Source: Thiodiazotropha sp050305975
GTDB taxonomy: Bacteria; Pseudomonadota; Gammaproteobacteria; Chromatiales; Chromatiaceae
Assembly (NCBI GenBank): GCA_050305975.1
Contig: JBNLGI010000153.1
Span: forward strand, 1-6,742
DNA length: 6,742 bases
Direction: 5' to 3'
Shown here: positions 1-5,974 of the stretch, piece after piece
Layout of the letters: every line of letters begins with the position of its first letter
How positions within the stretch are numbered: the first letter of the stretch is position 1
Notes under the pieces: generated by a model
Seen by the model: only the letters and a program-made list of their open reading frames with translations
Told to the model about the DNA's origin: nothing
Databases searched by the model: none
Translations under genes and position numbers: made by a program

Positions 1-1
1 C

Positions 2-1435
2 ATGGTGCCCAGCGGCGATCTGCGCGATGCGCGGATGAAACTTGCCGGCCAGGGTTTGCCGCAATCGGGCTCGGTCGGCTTCGAACTGATGCAGGAGGAG
101 ACCGGTTTCACCACCAGCCGTCTGGTGGAGACGGCCCGCTATCAGCGCGCCCTGGAGGGTGAACTGGCCCGTTCCATCACGACCATGGCCAGTGTCGAGT
201 CGGCGCGGGTCCACCTGGCCACGCCCAAGCAGTCGGTCTTCATCCGCAATCGCAAATTCCCCAGCGCCTCGGTGGTGGTGAAGCTCTATCCGGGGCGCAC
301 CCTCGAAAAGGGCCAGGTGGAGGCGATCTCCCATCTGGTAGCCGCCAGCGTGCCGGAGCTGGAGGTCGGCCATGTCACCGTGGTGGATCAGCGCGGTCAT
401 CTCCTCAGTTCCAAGCAGGACTATCGCGAGATGGAGCTCAACAGCAGCCAGTTCGAATTCACGCGGAGTCTGGAAGACCACTACAAGCAGCGCATCGAGG
501 ATATCCTGGCCCCCCTGGTGGGACGCGACAATCTGCGCGCAGAGGTTACGGCGGACCTGGACTTCACCATCACCGAACAGACCCAGGAGTACTACAACCC
601 GGACGCCAACGCCCTGCGCTCGGAGCAGATCAACGAGCAGCGCAGCCTGCTGAGCGAGGTCCAGGGCGTGCCCGGAGCGCTTTCCAACCAGCCGCCGGCG
701 GCGGGTGTCGCTCCTGAAGTGGCCGGCGCTGGCGCTGTCGGCGAGGAGGGCGGTACGCCGCTCAATACCAGCAAACGGGCCACCCGCAACTACGAGGTCG
801 ACAAGACCGTCAGCCACACCCGCCTGCCCAACAACCGTCTGCGTCGACTTTCCGTCGCCGTGGTGGTCAACGACCGTACCGTGCCCGGCGAGGACGGTCA
901 GCCGATAGTGGTCGAGCGGACCCCCGAAGAGATCACGCGCATCGCCAATCTGGTCAAGGATGCCATCGGTTTCGACATGATGCGGGGCGACAGCGTCCAG
1001 GTCGTCAGCGAGCCCTTCTTCACCCCGGCGGACCCCGAGCCGCTGCCGGAAGTGCCCATGTGGGAGGAGACCTGGTTCTGGGATCTGGTACGCCAGGCCG
1101 GCGGTTGGTTGCTGGCGCTGCTGCTGATTCTGCTGGTGCTGAGACCGGCCATGTCGCGTCTGTTGCGTCAAGCCGCCGTGGTCCATACTCACCATGAGAT
1201 GGCCACCGCCGGCGCGGGAGCCGGAGGGGTCGGCGGTTATCCCGGAGGCTACGCGGGGGCCGGACAAGCCGGTGGCGAAATGGCCGGGCTGGAGGCGGAT
1301 GACGGCTCCCTCCATCTGCCGGGGCCGCGCAGTTACGAGAAGACCCTGGACGCCGCGCGTAATATGATCGCCGAAGACCCGAAGCGGGTCGCCCAGGTGG
1401 TGAGAAAGTGGATCTCAGAAGATGGCAGACACTAA
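2..1435 (+). CDS. fliF: Flagellar MS-ring protein FliF (5' partial)
   Basis: FliF forms the MS ring in the inner membrane, the base on which the flagellar rotor and export gate assemble. The reading frame is open to the window edge and the first ATG (base 2) lies inside the conserved region ('VPSGDLRDARMKLA'). The true start is therefore upstream, and I estimate about 80 N-terminal residues, including the first membrane helix, are missing. In the 477 visible residues, the YscJ/FliF ring-building domain covers about 45-140 (RALEGELARSI, then SARVHLATPK). The periplasmic FliF C domain follows to about 335. The second membrane helix is near 360-382 (GGWLLALLLILLVL). A Gly/Ala-rich linker spans about 403-430. 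The extreme C-terminus (VAQVVRKWI) is the usual FliG-binding tail. The stop codon lies 14 bp inside fliG, so the two genes are coupled. The Gly-rich linker is the only unusual part; the family call is secure. Confidence 0.97.
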   Translation: MVPSGDLRDARMKLAGQGLPQSGSVGFELMQEETGFTTSRLVETARYQRALEGELARSITTMASVESARVHLATPKQSVFIRNRKFPSASVVVKLYPGRTLEKGQVEAISHLVAASVPELEVGHVTVVDQRGHLLSSKQDYREMELNSSQFEFTRSLEDHYKQRIEDILAPLVGRDNLRAEVTADLDFTITEQTQEYYNPDANALRSEQINEQRSLLSEVQGVPGALSNQPPAAGVAPEVAGAGAVGEEGGTPLNTSKRATRNYEVDKTVSHTRLPNNRLRRLSVAVVVNDRTVPGEDGQPIVVERTPEEITRIANLVKDAIGFDMMRGDSVQVVSEPFFTPADPEPLPEVPMWEETWFWDLVRQAGGWLLALLLILLVLRPAMSRLLRQAAVVHTHHEMATAGAGAGGVGGYPGGYAGAGQAGGEMAGLEADDGSLHLPGPRSYEKTLDAARNMIAEDPKRVAQVVRKWISEDGRH

Positions 1436-2471
1436 ACAGAAAACAGCCGAACCGGTCCCCGTTTCAGTGGACGAAGTGACCAAGATAGGGGGCGTGGAAC
1501 GCGCCGCCATCCTGCTGCTGGCCCTGGGCGAGAAGGATGCGGCGGAGCTGCTGCGCCACATGGGGCCGAAGGAGGTGCAGGATGTGGGCCTGGCCATGGC
1601 CAGTCTGACCGATGTCACCACCGACACCATGGAAGGGGTGATGCGCCAGTTCGTCTCCACCTTGGAGAAGCAGACCGCCCTCGGCCTCGGTTCCGACGAA
1701 TATATCCGCAACATGCTCACCAACGCCCTGGGCGAGGACAAGGCGGGGGGCGTCATCGACCGCATCCTGTTGGGCCGCAACAGCAAGGGTCTGGAGCAGC
1801 TCAAGTGGATGGACCCGCGCGCCATCGCCGAGCTGATCCGGCTGGAGCATCCCCAGATCATCGCCATCGTGCTCTCTTTTCTGGAGAGCGACCAGGCGGC
1901 GCAGGTGGTCAGCCAGTTCCCGGAGCGGGTGCGCACAGACGTCATCATGCGCATCGCCACCCTCGACGGCATCCAGCCCGCAGCCCTGCAGGAGCTGGAC
2001 GAGATTCTGGAGAAGCAGTTCTCCGGCGCCACCAACGTGAAGTCTTCGAATCTGGGCGGGGTCAAGACCGCCGCCGAGATCCTCAACATGCTCGACGGCG
2101 CGGTGGAGAGCAAGCTGATGGAGGAGATCATCGAGGTCGACGCCGACCTGGGTCAGGAGCTGCAGGACAACATGTTCGTGTTCGAGAACCTGATCGACGT
2201 CGACGACCGTGGCATCCAGACCCTGCTGCGCGAAGTCAGCACCGAACAGCTGCTGCTAGCCATGCGCGGCGCCGACGAAGCGCTCAAGGACAAGATCTTC
2301 AAGAACATGTCCAAGCGCGCCGCCGAAATGCTCAAAGACGATCTGGAGGCGGCCGCGCCGGCCAAGCTCAGTGACGTCGAGGCCGCTCAGAAGGAGATTC
2401 TCGTGGTAGCCCGCCGCCTGGCCGACGCCGGTGAGATCAATCTGGGAGGCGGCGGTGATGAGTTCATCTAA
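1422..2471 (+). CDS. fliG: Flagellar motor switch protein FliG
   Basis: FliG sits on the cytoplasmic face of the MS ring, transmits torque from the stator, and takes part in clockwise/counter-clockwise switching with FliM and FliN. The 349 residues match the usual length (about 330-350). The N-terminal FliF-binding domain begins at about residue 20 (GGVERAAILLLALGEKDA). The middle-domain EHPQ motif that contacts FliM is at residues 142-145. The C-terminal torque domain carries the conserved helix with FENLIDVDDRGIQ and LLREV, whose charged residues face the stator in E. coli, followed by KNMSKRAAEML. The ATG at 1422 lies 14 bp before the fliF stop. I see no strong Shine-Dalgarno at normal distance, so initiation probably depends on ribosomes finishing fliF. 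The protein ends in a short Gly-rich stretch and DEFI. No key residue appears to be missing. Confidence 0.98.
   Translation: MADTKQKTAEPVPVSVDEVTKIGGVERAAILLLALGEKDAAELLRHMGPKEVQDVGLAMASLTDVTTDTMEGVMRQFVSTLEKQTALGLGSDEYIRNMLTNALGEDKAGGVIDRILLGRNSKGLEQLKWMDPRAIAELIRLEHPQIIAIVLSFLESDQAAQVVSQFPERVRTDVIMRIATLDGIQPAALQELDEILEKQFSGATNVKSSNLGGVKTAAEILNMLDGAVESKLMEEIIEVDADLGQELQDNMFVFENLIDVDDRGIQTLLREVSTEQLLLAMRGADEALKDKIFKNMSKRAAEMLKDDLEAAAPAKLSDVEAAQKEILVVARRLADAGEINLGGGGDEFI
2444..2449 (+). promoter_or_regulatory. Ribosome binding site deciding the fliH start
   Basis: GGGAGG lies 8 nt before the ATG at 2458, inside the 3' end of fliG. It favours that ATG over the in-frame GTG at 2431, which would add nine residues and has no comparable site. 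Confidence 0.7.
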
Positions 2472-3135
2472 GTCCGATTCCGATCCGGCGGCCCTGGTCA
2501 GACAATGGCTGCCCCCGGACATCGACGGCGGCAAGGTGGGCGAGCAGCGTACCCTGCAGCCGCCGTCGGCCCCGCCCACGGCCCAGGAGCTGGAGCGGCT
2601 GCAGAAGGCGGCCTATGAGGAGGGTTACGAAAGCGGACGCCGGGAAGGATTCGAATTCGGCCACAAAGAGGGTCTGGAGCAGGCCAGGAAGCAGCTGGAG
2701 CACTATGCGCAACAGTTCGAGCGCCTGCAGAAGAGCTTCGAACAGCCCCTGCGCGAGCTTGATAACCAGGTGGAGCGTGAGCTGCTCTCCCTGATCATCG
2801 CCATCGTGCGCCAGCTGGTGCGGCGCGAAGTGAAAAGCGACCCCAACCTGATCATCGGCGTGGTCCGCGAGGCCCTCTCCATCCTGCCGGTCAACTCCCG
2901 CAACGTGCGTCTGCTGGTGCACCCCGAAGATGCGGATCTGATTCGCGAGATCTACGCCCTGGGTGATAACGAAGTGGGCTGGCAGTTGGTGGAGGACCCG
3001 GTGATCGACCGCGGCGGTTGCAAGGTGGTGACCGAAACCTCGCAGATCGACGCCACCCTGGACTCCCGGCTGACCAGCCTGATCGCACCCCTGCTGGCGG
3101 GTGCGCGGGCGGTCGACGAGCGGGAGGGCGATTGA
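2458..3135 (+). CDS. fliH: Flagellar export ATPase regulator/stator FliH
   Basis: FliH dimerises, binds the FliI ATPase, restrains its activity, and anchors the export ATPase complex near the C-ring and export gate. From the ATG at 2458 the protein has 225 residues. Its N-terminus carries WLPPDI (Trp17); short N-terminal Trp motifs in FliH are known to contact FliN/FlhA. A Pro-rich linker lies at about 34-40. Next is the family hallmark, a GxxxG repeat with glycines at exactly every fourth position (56, 60, 64, 68, 72). A helical/coiled-coil segment continues to about 115. The C-terminal FliI-binding domain ends with DPVIDRGGCKVV and a TSQIDATLDSRL-like element typical of FliH and its type III secretion and V-ATPase E relatives. 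The gene overlaps fliG by 14 bp and ends 2 nt before fliI. Confidence 0.95.
   Translation: MSSSKSDSDPAALVRQWLPPDIDGGKVGEQRTLQPPSAPPTAQELERLQKAAYEEGYESGRREGFEFGHKEGLEQARKQLEHYAQQFERLQKSFEQPLRELDNQVERELLSLIIAIVRQLVRREVKSDPNLIIGVVREALSILPVNSRNVRLLVHPEDADLIREIYALGDNEVGWQLVEDPVIDRGGCKVVTETSQIDATLDSRLTSLIAPLLAGARAVDEREGD
3122..3128 (+). promoter_or_regulatory. Ribosome binding site of fliI
   Basis: GGGAGGG within the last codons of fliH is 9 nt before the ATG at 3138. It supports that start rather than the longer open frame reaching back into fliH. Confidence 0.65.
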
Positions 3136-3137
3136 TC

Positions 3138-4556
3138 ATGGAGATGCTGCTGGGCAAAGATCGTCAACAGCTCTGGGCAGAGCGCCTGAAGCGCTACGAG
3201 GACCGACTCGGTGACGATCGCGGCCTGGTGGTGGAGGGGCGCCTGACCCGCATGGTCGGCCTCACCCTGGAGGCGATCGGCTGCCGTGCCGCCATCGGTG
3301 GGCAGTGTGACATCGTCAGCAGCAACGGCACCCATATCGAAGCCGAGGTGGTGGGCTTCGGCGGGGAGAGCCTCTACCTGATGCCCACCGGCGACATCCA
3401 GGGGCTGGAGCAGGGCGCGCGGGTGATTCCCACCGGCCGGGTCTGCGAGGCGGTGGTCGGCGACCACCTGCTGGGCCGCGTCATCGACGGCGCCGGCCTG
3501 CCATTGGACGGCCTGGGCGCGATTCACAGCGACGAACACCGGCCGCTCACCGGCAAGACCTTCAATCCGCTGGCCCGCACGCCGATACGCGAGCCGCTCG
3601 ACGTGGGCGTGCGCGCCATCAACGCCCTGCTCAGCGTGGGCCGCGGTCAGCGGCTCGGCCTGTTCGCCGGCTCGGGTGTGGGCAAGAGCGTGCTGCTCGG
3701 CATGATGACCCGCTATACCAACGCCGACGTCACCGTGGTGGCGCTGATCGGCGAGCGCGGACGTGAGGTCAAGGAGTTCGTGGAGAACATCCTCGGCAAG
3801 GAGGGCTTGAAGCGGGCCGTGGTGGTGGCGGTGCCGGCCGACAACCCGCCTCTGAGGCGCATGCACGGCGCCATGCTGGCCACCAGCATCGCCGAGTACT
3901 TCCGCGACCAGGGCAAGCACGTGCTGCTGCTGATGGACTCCCTGACCCGATATGCCCAGGCCCAGCGCGAGATTGCCCTGGCAATCCACGAACCGCCCGC
4001 CACCAAGGGCTATCCGCCGTCGGTCTTCGCCAAGCTGCCGCAGCTGGTGGAGCGGGCCGGCAACGGCGACAAGGGGGGTGGCTCGATCACCGCTTTCTAC
4101 ACCGTGCTGACCGAGGGCGACGACCAGAACGACCCCATCGCGGACGCGGCGCGGGCCATTCTCGACGGCCATATCGTGCTCTCGCGGCAGCTGGCCGACA
4201 GCGGCCACTATCCCGCCATCGACATCGAGGGCTCCATCAGCCGGGCCATGAACGACATCACCACCTATAGTCATCAGGAGGCCGCCCGCTCCTTCAAGCA
4301 TCTATACTCCCTGTATCAGCAGAATCGGGATCTGATCAACGTGGGGGCCTACGAGCAGGGCAGCGACGAACAGATCGACATGGCGATTTCGGCCATGCCG
4401 GCACTGAACGGTTTTCTGCGGCAGGATATGCACACGCCGGTAAATCTGGCGCAGAGCCTGGAACAGCTGGAAGAGCTCTTCCCGGACCAGGAGGAGGAGA
4501 TCGAGGTTCCCGACACTCTCCACTTGCCGCAAACCCTGAATCATCAGCGAGGATAA
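3138..4556 (+). CDS. fliI: Flagellum-specific export ATPase FliI
   Basis: FliI is the hexameric ATPase of the flagellar type III export apparatus. It hydrolyses ATP to help release chaperones and feed subunits into the export gate, and it resembles the F1-ATPase beta subunit. The chosen start (ATG 3138, 472 residues) follows a good Shine-Dalgarno and begins immediately after fliH. Residues up to about 100 form the N-terminal barrel domain. The Walker A loop GSGVGKS has Lys183. GERGREV contains the probable catalytic Glu206, equivalent to Glu211 in E. coli FliI as I recall it. The Walker B strand HVLLLMD ends at Asp267 and is followed by SLTRYAQAQREIALA. Further conserved blocks are GYPPSVFAKLPQLVERAG and GSITAFYTVLTEGDD. 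The last 25 residues (from 448) form an acidic tail with EEEIEVPD that looks less conserved. The long open frame on the opposite strand is a composition artefact. Confidence 0.98.
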   Translation: MEMLLGKDRQQLWAERLKRYEDRLGDDRGLVVEGRLTRMVGLTLEAIGCRAAIGGQCDIVSSNGTHIEAEVVGFGGESLYLMPTGDIQGLEQGARVIPTGRVCEAVVGDHLLGRVIDGAGLPLDGLGAIHSDEHRPLTGKTFNPLARTPIREPLDVGVRAINALLSVGRGQRLGLFAGSGVGKSVLLGMMTRYTNADVTVVALIGERGREVKEFVENILGKEGLKRAVVVAVPADNPPLRRMHGAMLATSIAEYFRDQGKHVLLLMDSLTRYAQAQREIALAIHEPPATKGYPPSVFAKLPQLVERAGNGDKGGGSITAFYTVLTEGDDQNDPIADAARAILDGHIVLSRQLADSGHYPAIDIEGSISRAMNDITTYSHQEAARSFKHLYSLYQQNRDLINVGAYEQGSDEQIDMAISAMPALNGFLRQDMHTPVNLAQSLEQLEELFPDQEEEIEVPDTLHLPQTLNHQRG

Positions 4557-4562
4557 TCCGCC

Positions 4563-4991
4563 ATGTCACCCTCCAAGCGGCTCAAGCCGGTACAAAAAGT
4601 CGCCGCCACACGGGAGCGCAACGCGGCCCGTAGCATGGGTCAGGCGCGTCAGCATCTGGCGCAGGAAGAGGCGAAGCTGGCGCAGTTGAAACAGTATCAC
4701 CAGGAGTACCTGGAGCGCTTTCAAGCCGTCGCTTCCCAGGGCATGAGCGCCACCCAGCTGCAGGAGTACCGGGCCTTTCTGGCCAAACTGGATGCGGCGA
4801 TTCAGCAACAGGAGAAAGTGGTGGCCGCGAGTATGGCGAAACACACCACGCACAAGGACGACTGGAAGCAGAAACACACCCGCACCCAGGCCTTGGGCAA
4901 AGTGGTGGAGCGTTACCGCAAGGAAGAGCTCAGGGCCGAACACCGCAGCGAACAGAAGGAGAACGACGAGCACAACACGCGCTCGAAATGA
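4563..4991 (+). CDS. fliJ: Flagellar export chaperone/stalk protein FliJ
   Basis: FliJ is a small coiled-coil protein that sits in the centre of the FliI hexamer, links it to FlhA, and helps recycle export chaperones. The 142 residues agree with the family size (about 147). The protein is almost wholly helical and highly charged, rich in Gln, Glu, Lys and Arg, with no signal peptide or membrane segment. The N-terminal RLKPVQKVAATRERNAAR and a central LQEYRAFLAKLDAAIQQQ segment are FliJ-like; the C-terminus is a hydrophilic tail (about 120-142). The ATG is 6 nt after the fliI stop, with GAGGA at 4549-4553 overlapping the end of fliI. FliJ sequences diverge quickly, so the call rests on length, composition and position directly after fliI as well as sequence. 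It is the last gene of this flagellar block. Confidence 0.92.
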   Translation: MSPSKRLKPVQKVAATRERNAARSMGQARQHLAQEEAKLAQLKQYHQEYLERFQAVASQGMSATQLQEYRAFLAKLDAAIQQQEKVVAASMAKHTTHKDDWKQKHTRTQALGKVVERYRKEELRAEHRSEQKENDEHNTRSK

Positions 4992-5038
4992 GACCCGCCT
5001 TCGGCAACGGACCGGTTTACCGATAGCGAACGCACAGG

Positions 5039-5479
5039 TTATAGCGCCAGGGGTTTGACCGGCGCCTCCATCCAGCTGTCGTCCTGTGACCAGTCGAACC
5101 CGGGGTCGTCCACGAACAGCTCCACTTCATTGCCGTCCGGGTCTCGCAGATAGAGGCTCTGACTCACGGTGTGATCCGACATGCCCTCCAGGGGATAGCC
5201 CAGGGCCACCAATCGATCCCGTACCTGGCGCAGTGCTTCCAGGTCGTCACCGATGCGCCAGCCCACATGGTAGAGGCCGATACGCCGGCCCTTGAGAGGA
5301 CCGTCAGCCTCGCCCACCTCGATCAGCAGCAGCTCGTGATGCGAACGACCGCCAGTCAGCACGGCGGCGCGATTGTTGAAGATTTGGCCTTTCACCTGCA
5401 GGCCGACCGCCTGCGAATAGAACCTGAGCGAGGCTTCCAGATCGCGTACGTAATAGACCACATGTCCGAGTTCAGTCAT
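5039..5479 (-). CDS. VOC-superfamily metalloenzyme, catechol 2,3-dioxygenase/glyoxalase-like
   Basis: This 146-residue protein belongs to the vicinal oxygen chelate fold (glyoxalase I, extradiol dioxygenases, bleomycin/fosfomycin resistance proteins). It starts with GHVVYYVRDLEASLRFY, the first VOC strand and helix, where His6 is the first expected metal ligand. GLYHVGWRI supplies His71, and YLRDPDGNEVELF supplies Glu120. Together they give the 2-His-1-carboxylate triad. HTVSQSLYLRDPDG resembles the corresponding part of Bacillus CatE-type catechol 2,3-dioxygenase, but CatE has two modules whereas this protein has one. It would therefore work as a dimer or be a different VOC enzyme. The substrate cannot be read from the sequence. 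The ATG lies 7 nt after the stop of the upstream 63-residue gene and has no clear Shine-Dalgarno, so translation is probably coupled. It converges on fliJ. Confidence 0.88.
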   Translation of the reverse strand: MTELGHVVYYVRDLEASLRFYSQAVGLQVKGQIFNNRAAVLTGGRSHHELLLIEVGEADGPLKGRRIGLYHVGWRIGDDLEALRQVRDRLVALGYPLEGMSDHTVSQSLYLRDPDGNEVELFVDDPGFDWSQDDSWMEAPVKPLAL

Positions 5480-5486
5480 AGGCGAT

Positions 5487-5678
5487 TCAAATCGTCTGTT
5501 CGAGTTTCTGGCGCAGGAGGTGGATCAGCTGCTCCGCATTGTCCTGCAGTTCCGGTGGAATGATCTCGAAAAGATACTCCATCTCGTCGAGCGCGGTCAC
5601 GATTTCGTCCCGCTCCGACAGGGAATCGAGTTCGAGGGAGAGCCTCTGCATATAGGCGTAGGGGTCTATGCCGTTCAT
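5487..5678 (-). CDS. Small acidic protein of unknown function
   Basis: This 63-residue protein is not recognised. It has about 14 acidic and 4 basic residues, no cysteine, no signal peptide and no membrane segment. A mostly helical fold is suggested by two amphipathic stretches, roughly residues 20-38 (SERDEIVTALDEMEYLFEI) and 43-60 (ELQDNAEQLIHLLRQKLE), separated by a Pro-Pro pair at 41-42. The ATG at 5678 is preceded by GAGAGG (5694-5689, 10 nt away). It ends 7 nt before the VOC gene in the same orientation, which argues for a real, co-transcribed gene. An overlapping frame starting at 5685 has an Arg/Pro-rich translation typical of a shadow and was discarded. A regulator or partner of the VOC enzyme is possible, but nothing in the sequence shows it. 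Confidence 0.7.
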   Translation of the reverse strand: MNGIDPYAYMQRLSLELDSLSERDEIVTALDEMEYLFEIIPPELQDNAEQLIHLLRQKLEQTI

Positions 5679-5812
5679 GAGTCATATGCCTCTCATGGAA
5701 GTCAGTGTCGTGCGGCTGTGGGGGCGGCGAATCCCATCACGGTCGCTATTGCTGCATCATGATCATCAGACGCCAAGGATGCCTTCGAGTTCTCCTACTG
5801 GCCGCTGAGTGT

Positions 5813-5830
5813 CTTGCCAGCAAGCCTGGC
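5813..5830. repeat. Small overlapping inverted repeats in the divergent region
   Basis: CTTGC-CA-GCAAG (5813-5824) and GCCAG-n5-CTGGC (5816-5820 and 5826-5830) are two mutually exclusive short dyads upstream of the candidate lutA promoter. They could be a regulator site or chance; stems of 5 bp without a T-run are not a terminator. Confidence 0.25.
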
Positions 5831-5840
5831 TGCCCGACCA

Positions 5841-5867
5841 TTCCCATGGGCTGTGTTGGCCTATACT
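5841..5867 (+). promoter_or_regulatory. Candidate sigma70-type promoter for lutA
   Basis: TATACT (5862-5867) matches the -10 consensus at five of six positions. A weak -35-like TTCCCA lies at 5841-5846, with a short 15-nt spacer. Transcription would start near 5874 and give a leader of about 100 nt before the lutA ATG. The region has lower GC than the flanking genes, as expected for promoter DNA. The poor -35 suggests dependence on an activator, or that the call is wrong. Confidence 0.4.
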
Positions 5868-5877
5868 GGTCAGACAG
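5867..5877. promoter_or_regulatory. Candidate GntR/FadR-family (LldR-like) operator
   Basis: TGGTCAGACAG contains the perfect short dyad GTC-A-GAC and differs at only the last position from the FadR-subfamily pattern TNGTNNNACNA, which regulators such as LldR bind at lactate-utilisation genes. It begins at the last base of the candidate -10 and covers the expected start point, where a repressor would block transcription. The regulator gene itself is not in this window. Confidence 0.35.
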
Positions 5878-5974
5878 TTCATTACACCTGAATCGGCCCA
5901 ACGCATGGTATTCTCGACGCTTCCAATCATGAAGGCGGATATACGACCATGCCCCTGTTCCTTCGTAACCGAGG

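Noticed and set aside
1415..2131. 238-codon minus-strand frame opposite fliG
   Set aside because: The Ser/Arg/Met-rich translation is the typical antisense shadow of a gene with strong third-position GC; no recognisable domain.
2431..2457. Earlier GTG start for fliH
   Set aside because: The ATG at 2458 has a well-placed GGGAGG 8 nt upstream; the GTG has none and would lengthen the overlap with fliG.
2952..4301. 449-codon open frame on the minus strand opposite fliI
   Set aside because: It lies wholly antisense to fliH/fliI, whose protein motifs are unambiguous. Its His/Ala/Gln/Gly-rich translation is what reversed GC-rich codons produce. No family motif or ribosome binding site was seen.
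5019..5026. ACCGATAG resembling the -10 of a FliA (sigma28) flagellar promoter
   Set aside because: No TAAA-like -35 at the required 15-16 nt spacing, and it would point into the 3' end of a convergent gene.
5043..5064. GCGCC/GGCGC inverted repeat as a terminator for fliJ or the VOC gene
   Set aside because: The stem is only 5 bp with a 12-nt loop, lies inside the VOC coding end, and has no T-run on either strand.
5171..5563. 130-codon plus-strand frame opposite the VOC gene
   Set aside because: The minus-strand frame carries conserved VOC motifs with metal ligands; this one shows no family features and also runs through the 63-residue gene.
5757..5766. ATCATGATCAT palindromic stretch as an operator
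   Set aside because: It is a simple overlap of ATGAT/ATCAT repeats, short enough to occur by chance, and has no second copy or nearby promoter element.
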